Of a DNA stretch of 64,000 nt, positions 42,673 to 51,590 are shown one piece after another (position 1 is the stretch's first letter; each line of letters begins with the position of its first letter). Under the pieces are notes generated by a model. It worked only from the letters and a program-made list of their open reading frames with translations, was not told the origin of the DNA and ran no database searches. The position numbers were made by a program, and so were the translations under genes. Source of the DNA: MED-G78 sp964275345 (GTDB lineage Bacteria > Pseudomonadota > Gammaproteobacteria > Magnimaribacterales > D2472); assembly GCA_964275345.1 (NCBI GenBank), contig CAXYBK010000003.1, positions 682,001 to 746,000 of the forward strand. The letters are read 5' to 3'.

Positions 42673-43692
42673 ATGAAAACCTCAGATTTTAATTACTACT
42701 TACCTGAAGAATTAATAGCTAATTACCCACTAGATAATAGGAGTGCAAGCAAGCTATTAGTTCACTCTAACAAGATAGAGCACCTTTTCTTTAGAGACAT
42801 CTTAAAATTTTTTACAAAAGGTGATTTATTAGTTCTTAATAATACCTCAGTCATTCCTGCAAGAGTCTTTGGAACAAAAGAATCAGGTGGAGCAGTTGAA
42901 GTTATGCTTGAAAGAGTATTGGAAGACAATAAAGCCTTAGTGCAGATACGTTCTGGAAGAAGCCCAAAAATAGGCAGTAATATTATTTTAGATTCTATTC
43001 ATGTTCAGTGTGTCGATAGACAAAATAATTTCTTCATTTTGCAATTTGATAGACCTCCATTAGAGATATTTAATGCAATAGGGCATGTACCATTACCACC
43101 TTACATAAAGAGAGCTGATGAAGAGCTGGATAAAGATAGATATGCCACAGTTTATGAAGACAAAGCTCTTCAAGAGTCTGTTGCAGCACCTACAGCAGGT
43201 TTACACTTTGACAATGATCTGTTGGATTCAATTAAAGCCATGGGTGTAAATATAACAACTGTAAATTTAAGTGTAGGAGCTGGAACTTTTCAGCCTGTCA
43301 AAGTTGAGAATATCGAAGAACATGATATTCACAGTGAGTATTTAGAAGTTAGTCCCGAAGTGGTCGATTTAGTTAATAAAACAAAGGGTGCAAATAAAAA
43401 AGTTTTTGCTGTTGGAACTACAGCAACTAGAGCACTTGAGACCGCATTTATGGATGAGAGCAAAAAAGGCTATAGCGGTTATACAAAGCTTTTTATTTAT
43501 CCTGGATATAAATTTAAAGCAGTAGACAAACTCATTACAAATTTTCACTTACCCCAATCATCTCTATTAATGCTTGTATCTGCTTTCATTGGCTACGACA
43601 ATATGAAACTAATATACAAGACAGCTATTGAAGAAAAGTATCGATTCTTATCATATGGCGATGCAATGCTTTTAGAGAAACATGAAATTTAA
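42673..43692 (+). CDS. queA: S-adenosylmethionine:tRNA ribosyltransferase-isomerase QueA
   Basis: 339 residues. MKTSDFNYYLPEELIANYPLDNRSASKLL at the N-terminus (in parts), GHVPLPPYIKR, SVAAPTAGLHFD and NFHLPQSSLLMLVSAF are family signatures. It converts preQ1 to epoxyqueuosine in tRNA. It overlaps tgt by 11 bases, the usual queA-tgt pairing. Confidence 0.97.
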   Translation: MKTSDFNYYLPEELIANYPLDNRSASKLLVHSNKIEHLFFRDILKFFTKGDLLVLNNTSVIPARVFGTKESGGAVEVMLERVLEDNKALVQIRSGRSPKIGSNIILDSIHVQCVDRQNNFFILQFDRPPLEIFNAIGHVPLPPYIKRADEELDKDRYATVYEDKALQESVAAPTAGLHFDNDLLDSIKAMGVNITTVNLSVGAGTFQPVKVENIEEHDIHSEYLEVSPEVVDLVNKTKGANKKVFAVGTTATRALETAFMDESKKGYSGYTKLFIYPGYKFKAVDKLITNFHLPQSSLLMLVSAFIGYDNMKLIYKTAIEEKYRFLSYGDAMLLEKHEI

Positions 43693-44797
43693 TTTACATA
43701 ATCAATCTGATTTTGCCCGAAGAGCAGAATTAGACTTTCCAAGAGGAAAAATACAAACTCCTGCCTTTATGCCTGTTGGAACGAATGCAACTGTAAAAGG
43801 TTTAACCGTTGAGGATTTAAAATCAACTGGATCAGAGATTATTTTAGGCAATACCTATCATCTAATGTTACGTCCCGGTGATGAGGCTATTCGAGATCTG
43901 GGCGGTCTGCATAAATTTTCAAATTGGGATAGGCCTATTCTTACAGATTCAGGAGGATTTCAAGTCTGGAGTTTGGGTGATCTAGTAAAAATTTCAGAAG
44001 AAGGGGTTAAGTTTAGTTCCCCATATGATGGAAAGAAGATTTTTATGACCCCAGAAGATTCAATTAAAATTCAAGAAAATCTTGGGTCAGATATTGTTAT
44101 GGCGTTTGATGAATGTACAAACTACCCATCAACACATGAAGAAGCCAAAAAATCTATGGAACTTTCAATGCGTTGGGCAAAAAGATGCAAAGAAGCTCAT
44201 AAATCCAGTTCAGCCCTTTTTGGAATTGTTCAAGGAGGCATGTACGAAGATTTGAGAGAAATCTCTTTAAATAGTTTAAATGATATTGGTTTTGACGGAA
44301 TTGCGCTTGGCGGTCTAAGTGTGGGTGAATCTAAAGAAGAAATGCATAAAATATTGTCTTTTATGGCAGATAAAATGCCTTTAGATAAGCCTAGATACTT
44401 AATGGGCGTAGGCAAACCGCAAGATATTGTTGAGGCTGTAAGATACGGCATTGATATGTTCGATTGTGTACTTCCGACAAGAAATGCTAGAAATGGCCAG
44501 TTAATAACATCTACAGGAGTTGTAAATATTAGAAATGCTCCATATAAGATGAGTGAGGATCCTGTGGATGAAAACTGTGATTGTAAGGTTTGCAAGAATT
44601 ACTCCAGAGCTTATCTAAATCATCTAGACAGAACCAATGAAATGCTTGGCAGTATTTTATCAAGTTATCACAATATTTATTATTATCAGTCTTTGATGCA
44701 AGGGATAAGAGACTCAATAGAAAATAATATATTCGCGAAGTTCGTAAAAGACTTTTATAATAAGCGAAATTTAGATATACCCGATGGGCCTTTATAA
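43682..44797 (+). CDS. tgt: queuine tRNA-ribosyltransferase
   Basis: 371 residues. TDSGGFQVWSLG (catalytic Asp), GGLSVGE, MGVGKPQDIV, DCVLPTRNARNGQ (nucleophile Asp) and the zinc site CDCKVCKNYSRAYLNHL near the C-terminus. It exchanges G34 for preQ1 in tRNAs. In order with queA, yajC and secDF as in enterics. Confidence 0.97.
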   Translation: MKFNLHNQSDFARRAELDFPRGKIQTPAFMPVGTNATVKGLTVEDLKSTGSEIILGNTYHLMLRPGDEAIRDLGGLHKFSNWDRPILTDSGGFQVWSLGDLVKISEEGVKFSSPYDGKKIFMTPEDSIKIQENLGSDIVMAFDECTNYPSTHEEAKKSMELSMRWAKRCKEAHKSSSALFGIVQGGMYEDLREISLNSLNDIGFDGIALGGLSVGESKEEMHKILSFMADKMPLDKPRYLMGVGKPQDIVEAVRYGIDMFDCVLPTRNARNGQLITSTGVVNIRNAPYKMSEDPVDENCDCKVCKNYSRAYLNHLDRTNEMLGSILSSYHNIYYYQSLMQGIRDSIENNIFAKFVKDFYNKRNLDIPDGPL

Positions 44798-44808
44798 GGA
44801 GAAATAAT

Positions 44809-45105
44809 ATGGATACTACTGGATCAGCATTCACACCGCTTATATTCCTTTTTACCTTTATGATACTTTTGTATTTTATGTCTATTAGGCCTCAACAAAA
44901 AAGAGCCAAAGAGCTGCAAGATATGATGAATAACCTTGAAAAAGGGGATGAAGTAATAGCTGCAAGTGGAATTCTTGGCAAAGTTAAAGAAATTAAAGGC
45001 GACTATGTTGCAATAGAAGTTAGTGAAAACATTACTTTTAAACTCCAAAAAAATGCTATTTCAAACACATTACCTAAAGGCACTATTGCCTCAATCAACA
45101 GCTAG
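44809..45105 (+). CDS. yajC: preprotein translocase subunit YajC
   Basis: 98 residues: one N-terminal helix (LIFLFTFMILLYFMSI), then RPQQKRAKELQDMMNNLEKGDEVIAASGILG, typical of YajC. An AAGGAG site precedes the ATG. It associates with SecDF in the inner membrane. Confidence 0.95.
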   Translation: MDTTGSAFTPLIFLFTFMILLYFMSIRPQQKRAKELQDMMNNLEKGDEVIAASGILGKVKEIKGDYVAIEVSENITFKLQKNAISNTLPKGTIASINS

Positions 45106-45113
45106 GATAATTT

Positions 45114-46970
45114 GTGAATAGATTTTCTCCATTTAAGTATTCTCTGATATTACTAGTACTTGCTCTTGGGATTCTCTATGCTTTGCCTAATCTATATCCA
45201 GCCCAACCTGCAATTCAGATTGCTTATACAGATTCTGGTAAATCAGCAGATCAATCTTTACTTGAAACAGTTACAGAAAGCCTAGAGAGTAAGTCTTTAA
45301 GCTTTGATGAGATTATATTAAGAGATAACAATATTGTAGCTAAATTCTTTTCAATAGAAGATCAATTGAGCGCAAAGACTATTTTACAAAGAGCTTTATT
45401 AGATAAGGCGATCATCGCGTTAAATCTAGAGCCGTCAACTCCACAATGGCTTAAAGATATCGGAGGCAGACCATTAAAGCTTGGTTTAGATCTCTCTGGT
45501 GGAGTGCATTTCCTTCTTGAGGTTGATATAGAGAGCGCATTAGATAGCAGGCTTGACGCTCAATTAAACTCTTACAGAAAAACATTTAGAGATCAAAAAA
45601 TTTATCTAAATGATTCATCAAGTAAAGCTATGACGATGATGTTTGAATTTAAAGATTCAGAAGGGTTTACTTCTGCCAGTAGAATTTTGACTAAAGATAA
45701 TATAATTGGAATTAATGGCGCTCTTTATGACATCACTGAAAATGCTGATCGAAATTTAATATCAGTTGCCTACACAGATGCATCGATTAAAGAAATAAGA
45801 GATTATGCTGTCGGACAAAACCTTACAACACTTAGAAATAGAGTTAACGAATTAGGTGTCTCTGAACCAATAGTTCAAAGACAAGGAAGTAGCAGAATCG
45901 TTGTTCAACTTCCTGGAGTTCAAGATCCAACAGCTGCTAAGAAAATTATTGGTAAAACTGCTAATTTAGAATTTAGATTAGAGGCAAAACAAAATGCTTC
46001 AAGATTGAGAAAAGAAGAGTTTGAGTTTAAAGACTCATTTAGAACTGCCTTTGTAGAAAAAAATATTGTTGTAACTGGAGATAGAGTTACTAATGCAAGT
46101 ACTGGTTTTGATGAAAATGGAAGATCGCAAGTAAATATTACTCTAGACATGCAAGGCGGTAGATCGATGCAAAGAGCAACAGGCCCAAATATTGGTAGAG
46201 GCCTAGCAGTTATCTTTGTTGAACAAAAAAGTAAATCTGAAATTGGTAATGATATTGATGGCAATGAAATCATTATTCAAACATCTTATATAGAAAAGAA
46301 AATTATCAGTCTTGCCACTATTCAAGCAAATCTAGGAAACTCATTTAGAATCACCGGTGTTGGCACCCCTCAAGAAGCTAGTGAATTGGCTCTCCTTTTA
46401 AGAGCTGGTGCCTTGGCTGCTCCTATGAAATTTGTTGAAGAGAGAACAGTTGGGCCAAGTCTTGGTAAAGAAAATATCGAAACTGGTTTTAGATCAGTTG
46501 TTATTGGTTTTATGTTGGTTGTTTTATTTATGGCGCTTTACTATGGAATGTTTGGAATTGCAGCCAATGTAGCGCTTTTTAGTAACTTAATACTTATTAC
46601 TGGCATCATGTCCTTACTTGGAGCTGCTTTATCGCTTCCAGGTATCGCAGGAATTGTTTTAACGGTTGGTATGGCAGTAGATGCAAATGTACTTATTTTT
46701 TCAAGAATTAGAGAAGAGCTTAAGACTAAAAATCCACAAAGCGCAATTAACGATGGTTTTTCTAGAGCATTTGTCACTATTTTTGATGCAAATGTAACAA
46801 CTTTAATTGCATCTTTAGTTTTATATACAATTGGAACTGGTCCAGTTAAGGGATTTGCAATAACCCTTTCAATTGGAATTGTTACTTCAATGTTCACAGC
46901 AATTCTAGTCACAAGATCCATTGTGAATATTATTTATGGTGGAAAAAATATTAAGGAGCTCAAGATATAA
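45114..46970 (+). CDS. secD: protein translocase subunit SecD
   Basis: 618 residues. First helix near 7-25, LGLDLSGGVHFLLEVD, a large periplasmic domain, then RND-type membrane motifs VGPSLGKENIETGF and VGMAVDANVLIFSRIREEL. GTG start with AGGA upstream. It uses the proton gradient to complete preprotein export. Overlaps secF by one base. Confidence 0.97.
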   Translation: MNRFSPFKYSLILLVLALGILYALPNLYPAQPAIQIAYTDSGKSADQSLLETVTESLESKSLSFDEIILRDNNIVAKFFSIEDQLSAKTILQRALLDKAIIALNLEPSTPQWLKDIGGRPLKLGLDLSGGVHFLLEVDIESALDSRLDAQLNSYRKTFRDQKIYLNDSSSKAMTMMFEFKDSEGFTSASRILTKDNIIGINGALYDITENADRNLISVAYTDASIKEIRDYAVGQNLTTLRNRVNELGVSEPIVQRQGSSRIVVQLPGVQDPTAAKKIIGKTANLEFRLEAKQNASRLRKEEFEFKDSFRTAFVEKNIVVTGDRVTNASTGFDENGRSQVNITLDMQGGRSMQRATGPNIGRGLAVIFVEQKSKSEIGNDIDGNEIIIQTSYIEKKIISLATIQANLGNSFRITGVGTPQEASELALLLRAGALAAPMKFVEERTVGPSLGKENIETGFRSVVIGFMLVVLFMALYYGMFGIAANVALFSNLILITGIMSLLGAALSLPGIAGIVLTVGMAVDANVLIFSRIREELKTKNPQSAINDGFSRAFVTIFDANVTTLIASLVLYTIGTGPVKGFAITLSIGIVTSMFTAILVTRSIVNIIYGGKNIKELKI

Positions 46971-47887
46971 TGAATAATCCTATTCCATTTATGAAGTTCC
47001 GCAAAATAGCAGGAATAATCTCAATAGCACTTTTTTCTATTTCTGTTCTTACATTAGGTTTTAGAGGATTAACTCTAGGTTTAGATTTTAGTGGCGGCAC
47101 CTTAGTTGAAATCTCTTACGAAGAACCTGCGAACCTTGAAGAAATTAGATCAATATTAATATCCAATAATTTTGAAGACTCACAGGTTGTAAATTTTGGA
47201 ACAGATTTAGATGTTTTAATCAAAGTTGCAGATCAAAGTGGAAATAGTAAATTAGGCAATCAAATATTTACTTTATTAGAAGATCAGGGTTTTCCAGGTA
47301 CTTTAAAACGATCAGAGTTTGTAGGACCTCAAATTGGCTCAGAACTAAGAGATCAAGGTGGAGTAGGGATGCTTGTAGCTCTTTTTATGATTTTGCTATA
47401 TGTAGCTTTTAGATTTCAATATAAGTTTGCATTAGGAGCAGTAACAGCATTAACTCATGATGTTGTAATTATTCTAGGATTCTTTTCTATATTTGCATGG
47501 GATTTTGATCTTACTGTTCTCGCAGCATTATTGGCTGTTATAGGTTATTCATTGAACGATACTATTGTTGTATCAGATAGAATAAGAGAAAACTTTAGAA
47601 CACAAAGGGAACTTGATGATCCGCAAGAGATAATAGATCTTTCATTAAATCAGACTCTAAGTAGAACGGTTATAACCTCATTTACTACATTATTAGTATT
47701 ATTTGCTCTATTTATATTCGGTGGTGATTTGATAAGAGGTTTCAGTCTTGCATTAATACTAGGAGTTCTTATAGGTACCTATTCATCTATTTATATCGTT
47801 GCAAATATGCTCATGTCATTGGGAATAACTCAAGAGGACATGGCTATCCCAGAACCAGAAGGCGCAGATTTTGATGAAATGCCTTAA
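46970..47887 (+). CDS. secF: protein translocase subunit SecF
   Basis: 305 residues. LGLDFSGGTLVEISYE, FVGPQIGSELRDQG and VIGYSLNDTIVVSDRIREN are the SecF motifs; six helices. The C-terminus ends in an acidic tail (PEPEGADFDEMP). The stop overlaps the convergent suhB by four bases. Confidence 0.97.
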   Translation: MNNPIPFMKFRKIAGIISIALFSISVLTLGFRGLTLGLDFSGGTLVEISYEEPANLEEIRSILISNNFEDSQVVNFGTDLDVLIKVADQSGNSKLGNQIFTLLEDQGFPGTLKRSEFVGPQIGSELRDQGGVGMLVALFMILLYVAFRFQYKFALGAVTALTHDVVIILGFFSIFAWDFDLTVLAALLAVIGYSLNDTIVVSDRIRENFRTQRELDDPQEIIDLSLNQTLSRTVITSFTTLLVLFALFIFGGDLIRGFSLALILGVLIGTYSSIYIVANMLMSLGITQEDMAIPEPEGADFDEMP

Positions 47888-48684
47888 GTGGCTTTATAGA
47901 AAGGTTTTATAGCCTGTAACATCGGCTTGAAGCACTTAGGTGAAGAACAGATAAAATGATCTCCATCTAAATATTTTGGATCACCGTTAAAATTACTAAT
48001 TAAAGCGCCAGCTTCTTCAGCTATTAATAATCCTGCAGAAACATCCCATTTTTTTAATCCATGACCCCAAAAGGCATCAAGTCTTCCCGCCGCTACGTAA
48101 CATAGATCTAAAGCTACAGAACCAGACCTTCTAATAGTGACTTCATTCTCATAGAGTTTTTGAAAAGTTTTCATGTTATCGAATGTATAAGGTTGCGAGG
48201 CATCTGTATGTGATGAGTTTGAGATTAAAGATCCATCAAGATCAGGCTGTTTACTGACTCTAATTTTTCTATTATTCAAATCAGCTCCACCACCTTTTGA
48301 TGCACTAAACTCTTCTTGACGTGTTGGATCAATAATTACCCCTGCAACAGGAGAGCCATCTACAAGACAAGATAAAGAAATACAAAAATGCGGGTAACCA
48401 TGCATAAAATTTGAAGTACCGTCTATTGGATCTAGCACCCAAGTTATATTTGAGCTTCCAAGTTGCTCGCCAGTCTCCTCTCCAAGAAAATTATCATCAG
48501 GATAGAATCTTTTGATCTCTTCAAGAACAAGTTTCTCAACTCTTTTATCTATTGCAGTTGTGTAATCTGCAGGACCTTTCTTTTTAACATCAAGGGTATG
48601 AACTTTTTTTACGGCAAATTCAATTTCAGCAGCGCCCTTTCTTGCAGATAAGAGAGCAACATTTAATAAAGCTGGTATAGACAT
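47884..48684 (-). CDS. suhB: inositol-1-monophosphatase SuhB
   Basis: 266 residues. Metal-site motifs: FLGEETGE (Glu), WVLDPIDGTSNFMHGYPHF (DPIDGT) and KKWDVSAGLLIAEEAGA (WD). Phosphatase with a second role in ribosomal RNA antitermination in E. coli. Located between secF and trmJ as in E. coli. Divergent from trmJ across 35 bases. Confidence 0.95.
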   Translation of the reverse strand: MSIPALLNVALLSARKGAAEIEFAVKKVHTLDVKKKGPADYTTAIDKRVEKLVLEEIKRFYPDDNFLGEETGEQLGSSNITWVLDPIDGTSNFMHGYPHFCISLSCLVDGSPVAGVIIDPTRQEEFSASKGGGADLNNRKIRVSKQPDLDGSLISNSSHTDASQPYTFDNMKTFQKLYENEVTIRRSGSVALDLCYVAAGRLDAFWGHGLKKWDVSAGLLIAEEAGALISNFNGDPKYLDGDHFICSSPKCFKPMLQAIKPFYKAT

Positions 48685-48719
48685 GTCGCTATTGTAATGG
48701 AAATGAGGATAATAGTTGC

Positions 48720-49445
48720 ATGACTTTTAAAAGTAATTTGATAAATATTGTTTTAGTAGAAACGTCTCATCCAGGGAACATCGGTTCGGTAGCTAGGGCT
48801 ATGAAGACTATGGGGCTATCTAAGCTATCTTTAGTCAATCCCAAAGACTTTCCATCTGGTGATGCAAACGCTCTTTCAGGGAATGCTAGGGACGTTTTAG
48901 ACAGTGCAACTATTTATTCAAGTCTCGAGGAAGCAATCAAGCAAAGCACTTTTGTATATGCTACTTCTGCCAGAAATAGGAGTATTAATTGGCCTACAGT
49001 GAATCCTGAAAAAGCTGCAGATCAAATTACTGAACAAGTAGCTGGCGATAAAGAGATCTCCATCATATTTGGAAGAGAGGATAGGGGTCTTACTAATGAA
49101 GAGCTGCAATTAGCAAACTTCCATCTAGAAATTCCAGCTAATCCAGAATATCCAGTTTTAAATATAGCTATGTCAGTTCAAATAGTTACTTATGAGCTTT
49201 TTAAGCATAGAAATAATGCAGAAGATAGAGAGTGGAGAGATTATCCAGAAATTAATTCCGAGGACCTCCAAAGACTTATTAATCATTTTGTAGAGACATC
49301 CATTGAGCTTGATCTAATTGATCCTAAAAATCCTTCTCAGATAATTGCACGTATAAAAAGAATGTTTTCCAGACTTCAACCTGATTCAATGGAAGGGAAC
49401 TATTTAAGAGGTTTTTTAACTGCAATAAATAAACGCCTGAAATAA
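48720..49445 (+). CDS. trmJ: tRNA (cytidine/uridine-2'-O-)-methyltransferase TrmJ
   Basis: 241 residues of the SPOUT class: VLVETSHPGNIGSVARAMKTMG (here IVLVETSHPGN...), IIFGREDRGLTNEEL and LNIAMSVQIVTYEL form the knotted SAM site. It 2'-O-methylates position 32 of several tRNAs. ATG at 48720 with GAGGATA upstream. In E. coli iscR follows; here tRNA-Glu does. Confidence 0.95.
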   Translation: MTFKSNLINIVLVETSHPGNIGSVARAMKTMGLSKLSLVNPKDFPSGDANALSGNARDVLDSATIYSSLEEAIKQSTFVYATSARNRSINWPTVNPEKAADQITEQVAGDKEISIIFGREDRGLTNEELQLANFHLEIPANPEYPVLNIAMSVQIVTYELFKHRNNAEDREWRDYPEINSEDLQRLINHFVETSIELDLIDPKNPSQIIARIKRMFSRLQPDSMEGNYLRGFLTAINKRLK

Positions 49446-49478
49446 CAAAGAAGGCTTTTATATTTTAACTTGAACCAA

Positions 49479-49484
49479 TATAAT
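49479..49484 (+). promoter_or_regulatory. -10 element of tRNA-Glu promoter
   Basis: TATAAT 14 bases before the tRNA, followed by a GC-containing discriminator (GGCACTCGC), a typical stable-RNA arrangement. The -35 is not convincing (TTTTAT-like around 49456). Confidence 0.55.
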
Positions 49485-49498
49485 GGCACTCGCATCTA

Positions 49499-49574
49499 GT
49501 CCCGTTCGTCTAGAGGCCTAGGACACCGGGTTTTCATCTCGGCAACAGGGGTTCGACTCCCCTACGGGATGCCA
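49499..49574 (+). tRNA. tRNA-Glu(UUC)
   Basis: Acceptor GTCCCGT pairs with ACGGGAT (final G-U), D arm TCGTCTAGAGGCCTAGGAC, anticodon stem CCGGG/CTCGG around loop TTTTCAT (anticodon TTC), T arm CAGGGGTTCGACTCCCCT, encoded CCA. Closely matches the bacterial tRNA-Glu layout. Confidence 0.97.
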
Positions 49575-49584
49575 ATTTACTAAG

Positions 49585-49607
49585 AAGCCTACACTAGTAG
49601 GCTTTTT
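49585..49607 (+). terminator. Rho-independent terminator after tRNA-Glu
   Basis: AAGCCTAC, loop ACTA, GTAGGCTT, then a T run: an 8-base-pair stem directly downstream of the tRNA. Confidence 0.88.
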
Positions 49608-49624
49608 TTATGTCTTACGAAAAT

Positions 49625-49706
49625 AATGTACCTACATTGATACCTTTTTGTACCTACAATTCTCATCTCAAAAAGTACCTACATTGAACTTTATTTGTAC
49701 CTTTTT
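49625..49706 (+). repeat. GTACC repeat array, operator-like inverted repeats
   Basis: GTACC occurs at 49628, 49650, 49675 and 49697 (steps 22, 25, 22 bases). The first is centred in the perfect inverted repeat AATGTA-CC-TACATT (49625-49638); the second (49647-49660) and third (49672-49685) are one-mismatch versions, TTTGTA-CC-TACAAT and AAAGTA-CC-TACATT. The fourth is a half-site followed by TTTTT. Spacing near two helical turns suggests stacked sites for one protein. Related GTACCC sites occur at 51552 and 51573. Confidence 0.75.
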
Positions 49707-49723
49707 CTTCTAATTTAAGAGAT

Positions 49724-49756
49724 GGGGAGGGCAGAGCACCATAGGGGGTGGGTGGG
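49724..49756 (+). other. G-rich tract, possible G-quadruplex
   Basis: Five G runs: GGGGAGGG (49724-49731), then GGGGGTGGGTGGG (49744-49756), joined by a 12-base spacer. In DNA this AT-rich the tract is conspicuous. It fits a long-loop quadruplex on the plus strand; the function is unknown. Confidence 0.5.
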
Positions 49757-49899
49757 TATATATCTAAAGCTTATGAATTTTGAGAAGTTTTGAGGTGTTA
49801 ACTAGTTATAAACAATATATAAAAAATGCATATGAATAATGATATTTTTTTAACAAACTTATGGCATTATTGTAGTAAATATTTAGCGAGGAAAAATGC

Positions 49900-50196
49900 A
49901 TGAATACTTATTCAAACGTTGTGAAATTTATTGTAAAGGAAGGTAATGAAGAAAAATTCCTAGAAGTTTTTGATACTTTTGTTATGCAAGAAGGTGAAAA
50001 TTATTCCATGCTTGTTCATACAGGCGAAAGAGAATATGTAGCTGTAGGAGTTTGGGAGTCTGAAGATGCAATGGTTAATGCAAGACCTGCAATGATAGGT
50101 AATCTTGACCAAATGAGAGAATTCTTAGAGGAAATATCTCCTGAGTTAGGCGTAACAGACCCGAGGTCAGGAAAAATAGTAGCAGAGTGGGATTAA
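49900..50196 (+). CDS. ABM-domain (antibiotic biosynthesis monooxygenase-like) protein
   Basis: 98 residues with the ferredoxin-like ABM fold: VVKFIVKEGNEEKFLEVFD, YSMLVHTGEREYVAVGVWESEDAMVNAR. Such dimeric proteins include quinol monooxygenases and stress-related proteins; the name does not imply antibiotic synthesis. GCGAGGAAAA precedes the ATG. The 3' end overlaps the convergent membrane-protein gene by four bases. Confidence 0.7.
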   Translation: MNTYSNVVKFIVKEGNEEKFLEVFDTFVMQEGENYSMLVHTGEREYVAVGVWESEDAMVNARPAMIGNLDQMREFLEEISPELGVTDPRSGKIVAEWD

Positions 50197-51518
50197 TTAA
50201 AACCACCTATAAATACTGTGGACGATAAGATTTCGGTTAGCCCTATTTGATCTCTAAATATAATTACTAAAATTGTTAGTATACAAAGAAATCCAAATAC
50301 AATTCCTGCTTTTACACCAATAGATGGATCATCTGGTAAAACTGGCTGTTCATTAATAGATACAAGATAGTCTGAATATAAATTACATATGGTTAAAATA
50401 TAAATAGGCCTTAAAAAAATTATGACAACTAACGTTGCAAATGAAATTGGGATCATTAAATATTGATAAATCTTAGGTATTGCAAGGCCACCTGAATCTG
50501 CATATATAGCATCACCCATAAATACCATTGTAATAATTGCGCCTATATAAGCAGCAATTCCAACTACCCAACATATACTTGAGTATGCTGCTCTAAGTTT
50601 TGTAATTTCAACAAATTTTGCTCTAACAAATTGTAAAGAATTTTTACCAGAAGCTATTAAATCATTTCCAAGCACCATACTCGGTAATACTCCAGCAGAT
50701 CCAATTTTCCAGGCATAATAAAGAGCTTCTTCTTTAGCGCGTCGAATATCATTCATTTTTTTTATCATTGGCGTTTGAATTCCATCATCTTGGGGAAGGC
50801 GACTCATTATTTGTCTTACAGTTATAAAGCCATCTATAAAGTGAAAAGACCAAGTCGTCCAAGCATTAGCTAAAGCAGAACGCATACATTTAACAACTGT
50901 TGATTCTTTATTTTGCTTATGCATAAAATGGGCAGATCCCATTGCAGATGAAAAAATGCCAACAGGGAAAGCTGCCAATAAAATACAAAAATATCCCCAT
51001 AAGGCTAATGGAATATCTGCCATTAAAGTGCAGCCTTCAGCGTTATTATCATTTGCTTCAATGCATTCTGATACTGCATCCCATACAGGTTGTGGTATCC
51101 AAAAGAGCATTTGTATCCATAAAATACACGCTAAAAAAACAAATATCCATTGCATAACACCAAAAAAGAAAATTTCTTTCTCTTTAAATCCCAGAGAGAG
51201 GGCGTAACTAATTTTTGAGGTAAAATCTTTTCTATCTCCTTCTGGCAAATCATTCATTTCAGGAAATTTGCTTATCTCTTCCTGTAAAAAAATAATTTTA
51301 TTACTAAATTTATCAGTTAAAGGTTTAGTTATAGGGGAAAGAATTTTTTTAATAGGTGCAAAAAATTTACTAATATTTTCTCCCCATATTTTATTTCGCT
51401 CAAGAGTTTCTAAGTAAGATTTATCGATGGCAGCGGTATCTTGCTTTTTAAATTGAATTTTTTTAGCCTCAAACCTTTTAGCCTCAAATCTTTTTGGTTT
51501 AAATCTTTTAGATCCCAT
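50193..51518 (-). CDS. unrecognised polytopic membrane protein with basic N-terminal repeats
   Basis: 441 residues. The N-terminus is a basic repeat (KRFKPKRFEAKRFEAKK), then an amphipathic region to about 115. Membrane segments: about 117-140 (FGVMQWIFVFLACILWIQML), 170-190 (LALWGYFCILLAAFPVGIF), 300-340 (WVVGIAAYIGAIITMVFMG), 350-375 and 405-425. Between helices 2 and 3 is a conserved-looking soluble stretch (CMRSALANAWTTWSFHFIDGFITVRQIM). I cannot assign a family. The GTACCC repeats lie just upstream of its ATG. Confidence 0.75.
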   Translation of the reverse strand: MGSKRFKPKRFEAKRFEAKKIQFKKQDTAAIDKSYLETLERNKIWGENISKFFAPIKKILSPITKPLTDKFSNKIIFLQEEISKFPEMNDLPEGDRKDFTSKISYALSLGFKEKEIFFFGVMQWIFVFLACILWIQMLFWIPQPVWDAVSECIEANDNNAEGCTLMADIPLALWGYFCILLAAFPVGIFSSAMGSAHFMHKQNKESTVVKCMRSALANAWTTWSFHFIDGFITVRQIMSRLPQDDGIQTPMIKKMNDIRRAKEEALYYAWKIGSAGVLPSMVLGNDLIASGKNSLQFVRAKFVEITKLRAAYSSICWVVGIAAYIGAIITMVFMGDAIYADSGGLAIPKIYQYLMIPISFATLVVIIFLRPIYILTICNLYSDYLVSINEQPVLPDDPSIGVKAGIVFGFLCILTILVIIFRDQIGLTEILSSTVFIGGFN

Positions 51519-51551
51519 ATGTATAATCTATGTAAGTTTTAATATACATTT

Positions 51552-51580
51552 GTACCCATGAAATAGTAAAATGTACCCAT
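51552..51580 (-). repeat. paired GTACCCAT direct repeats upstream of the membrane-protein gene
   Basis: GTACCCAT at 51552-51559 and 51573-51580, 21 bases apart, in the 72-base gap between the two minus-strand genes. They share the GTACC core and the two-turn spacing of the array after tRNA-Glu and lie where a promoter for the 441-residue protein would be. Confidence 0.55.
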
Positions 51581-51590
51581 AAATAAAGTT

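Larger units (their letters stand above)
49608..49899. other. non-coding gap after tRNA-Glu
   Basis: No ORF or RNA gene is seen. The left half holds the GTACC repeats and the G-rich tract described separately. The right half (49757-49890) is plain AT-rich DNA that should include the promoter of the ABM-domain gene. No duplication of the tRNA 3' end is visible, so an integrated element is not supported. Confidence 0.6.

Noticed and set aside
49625..49706. GTACC array as a CRISPR
   Set aside because: Units are too short (14-base core), spacers are not uniform or unique enough, only four copies, and there are no cas genes.
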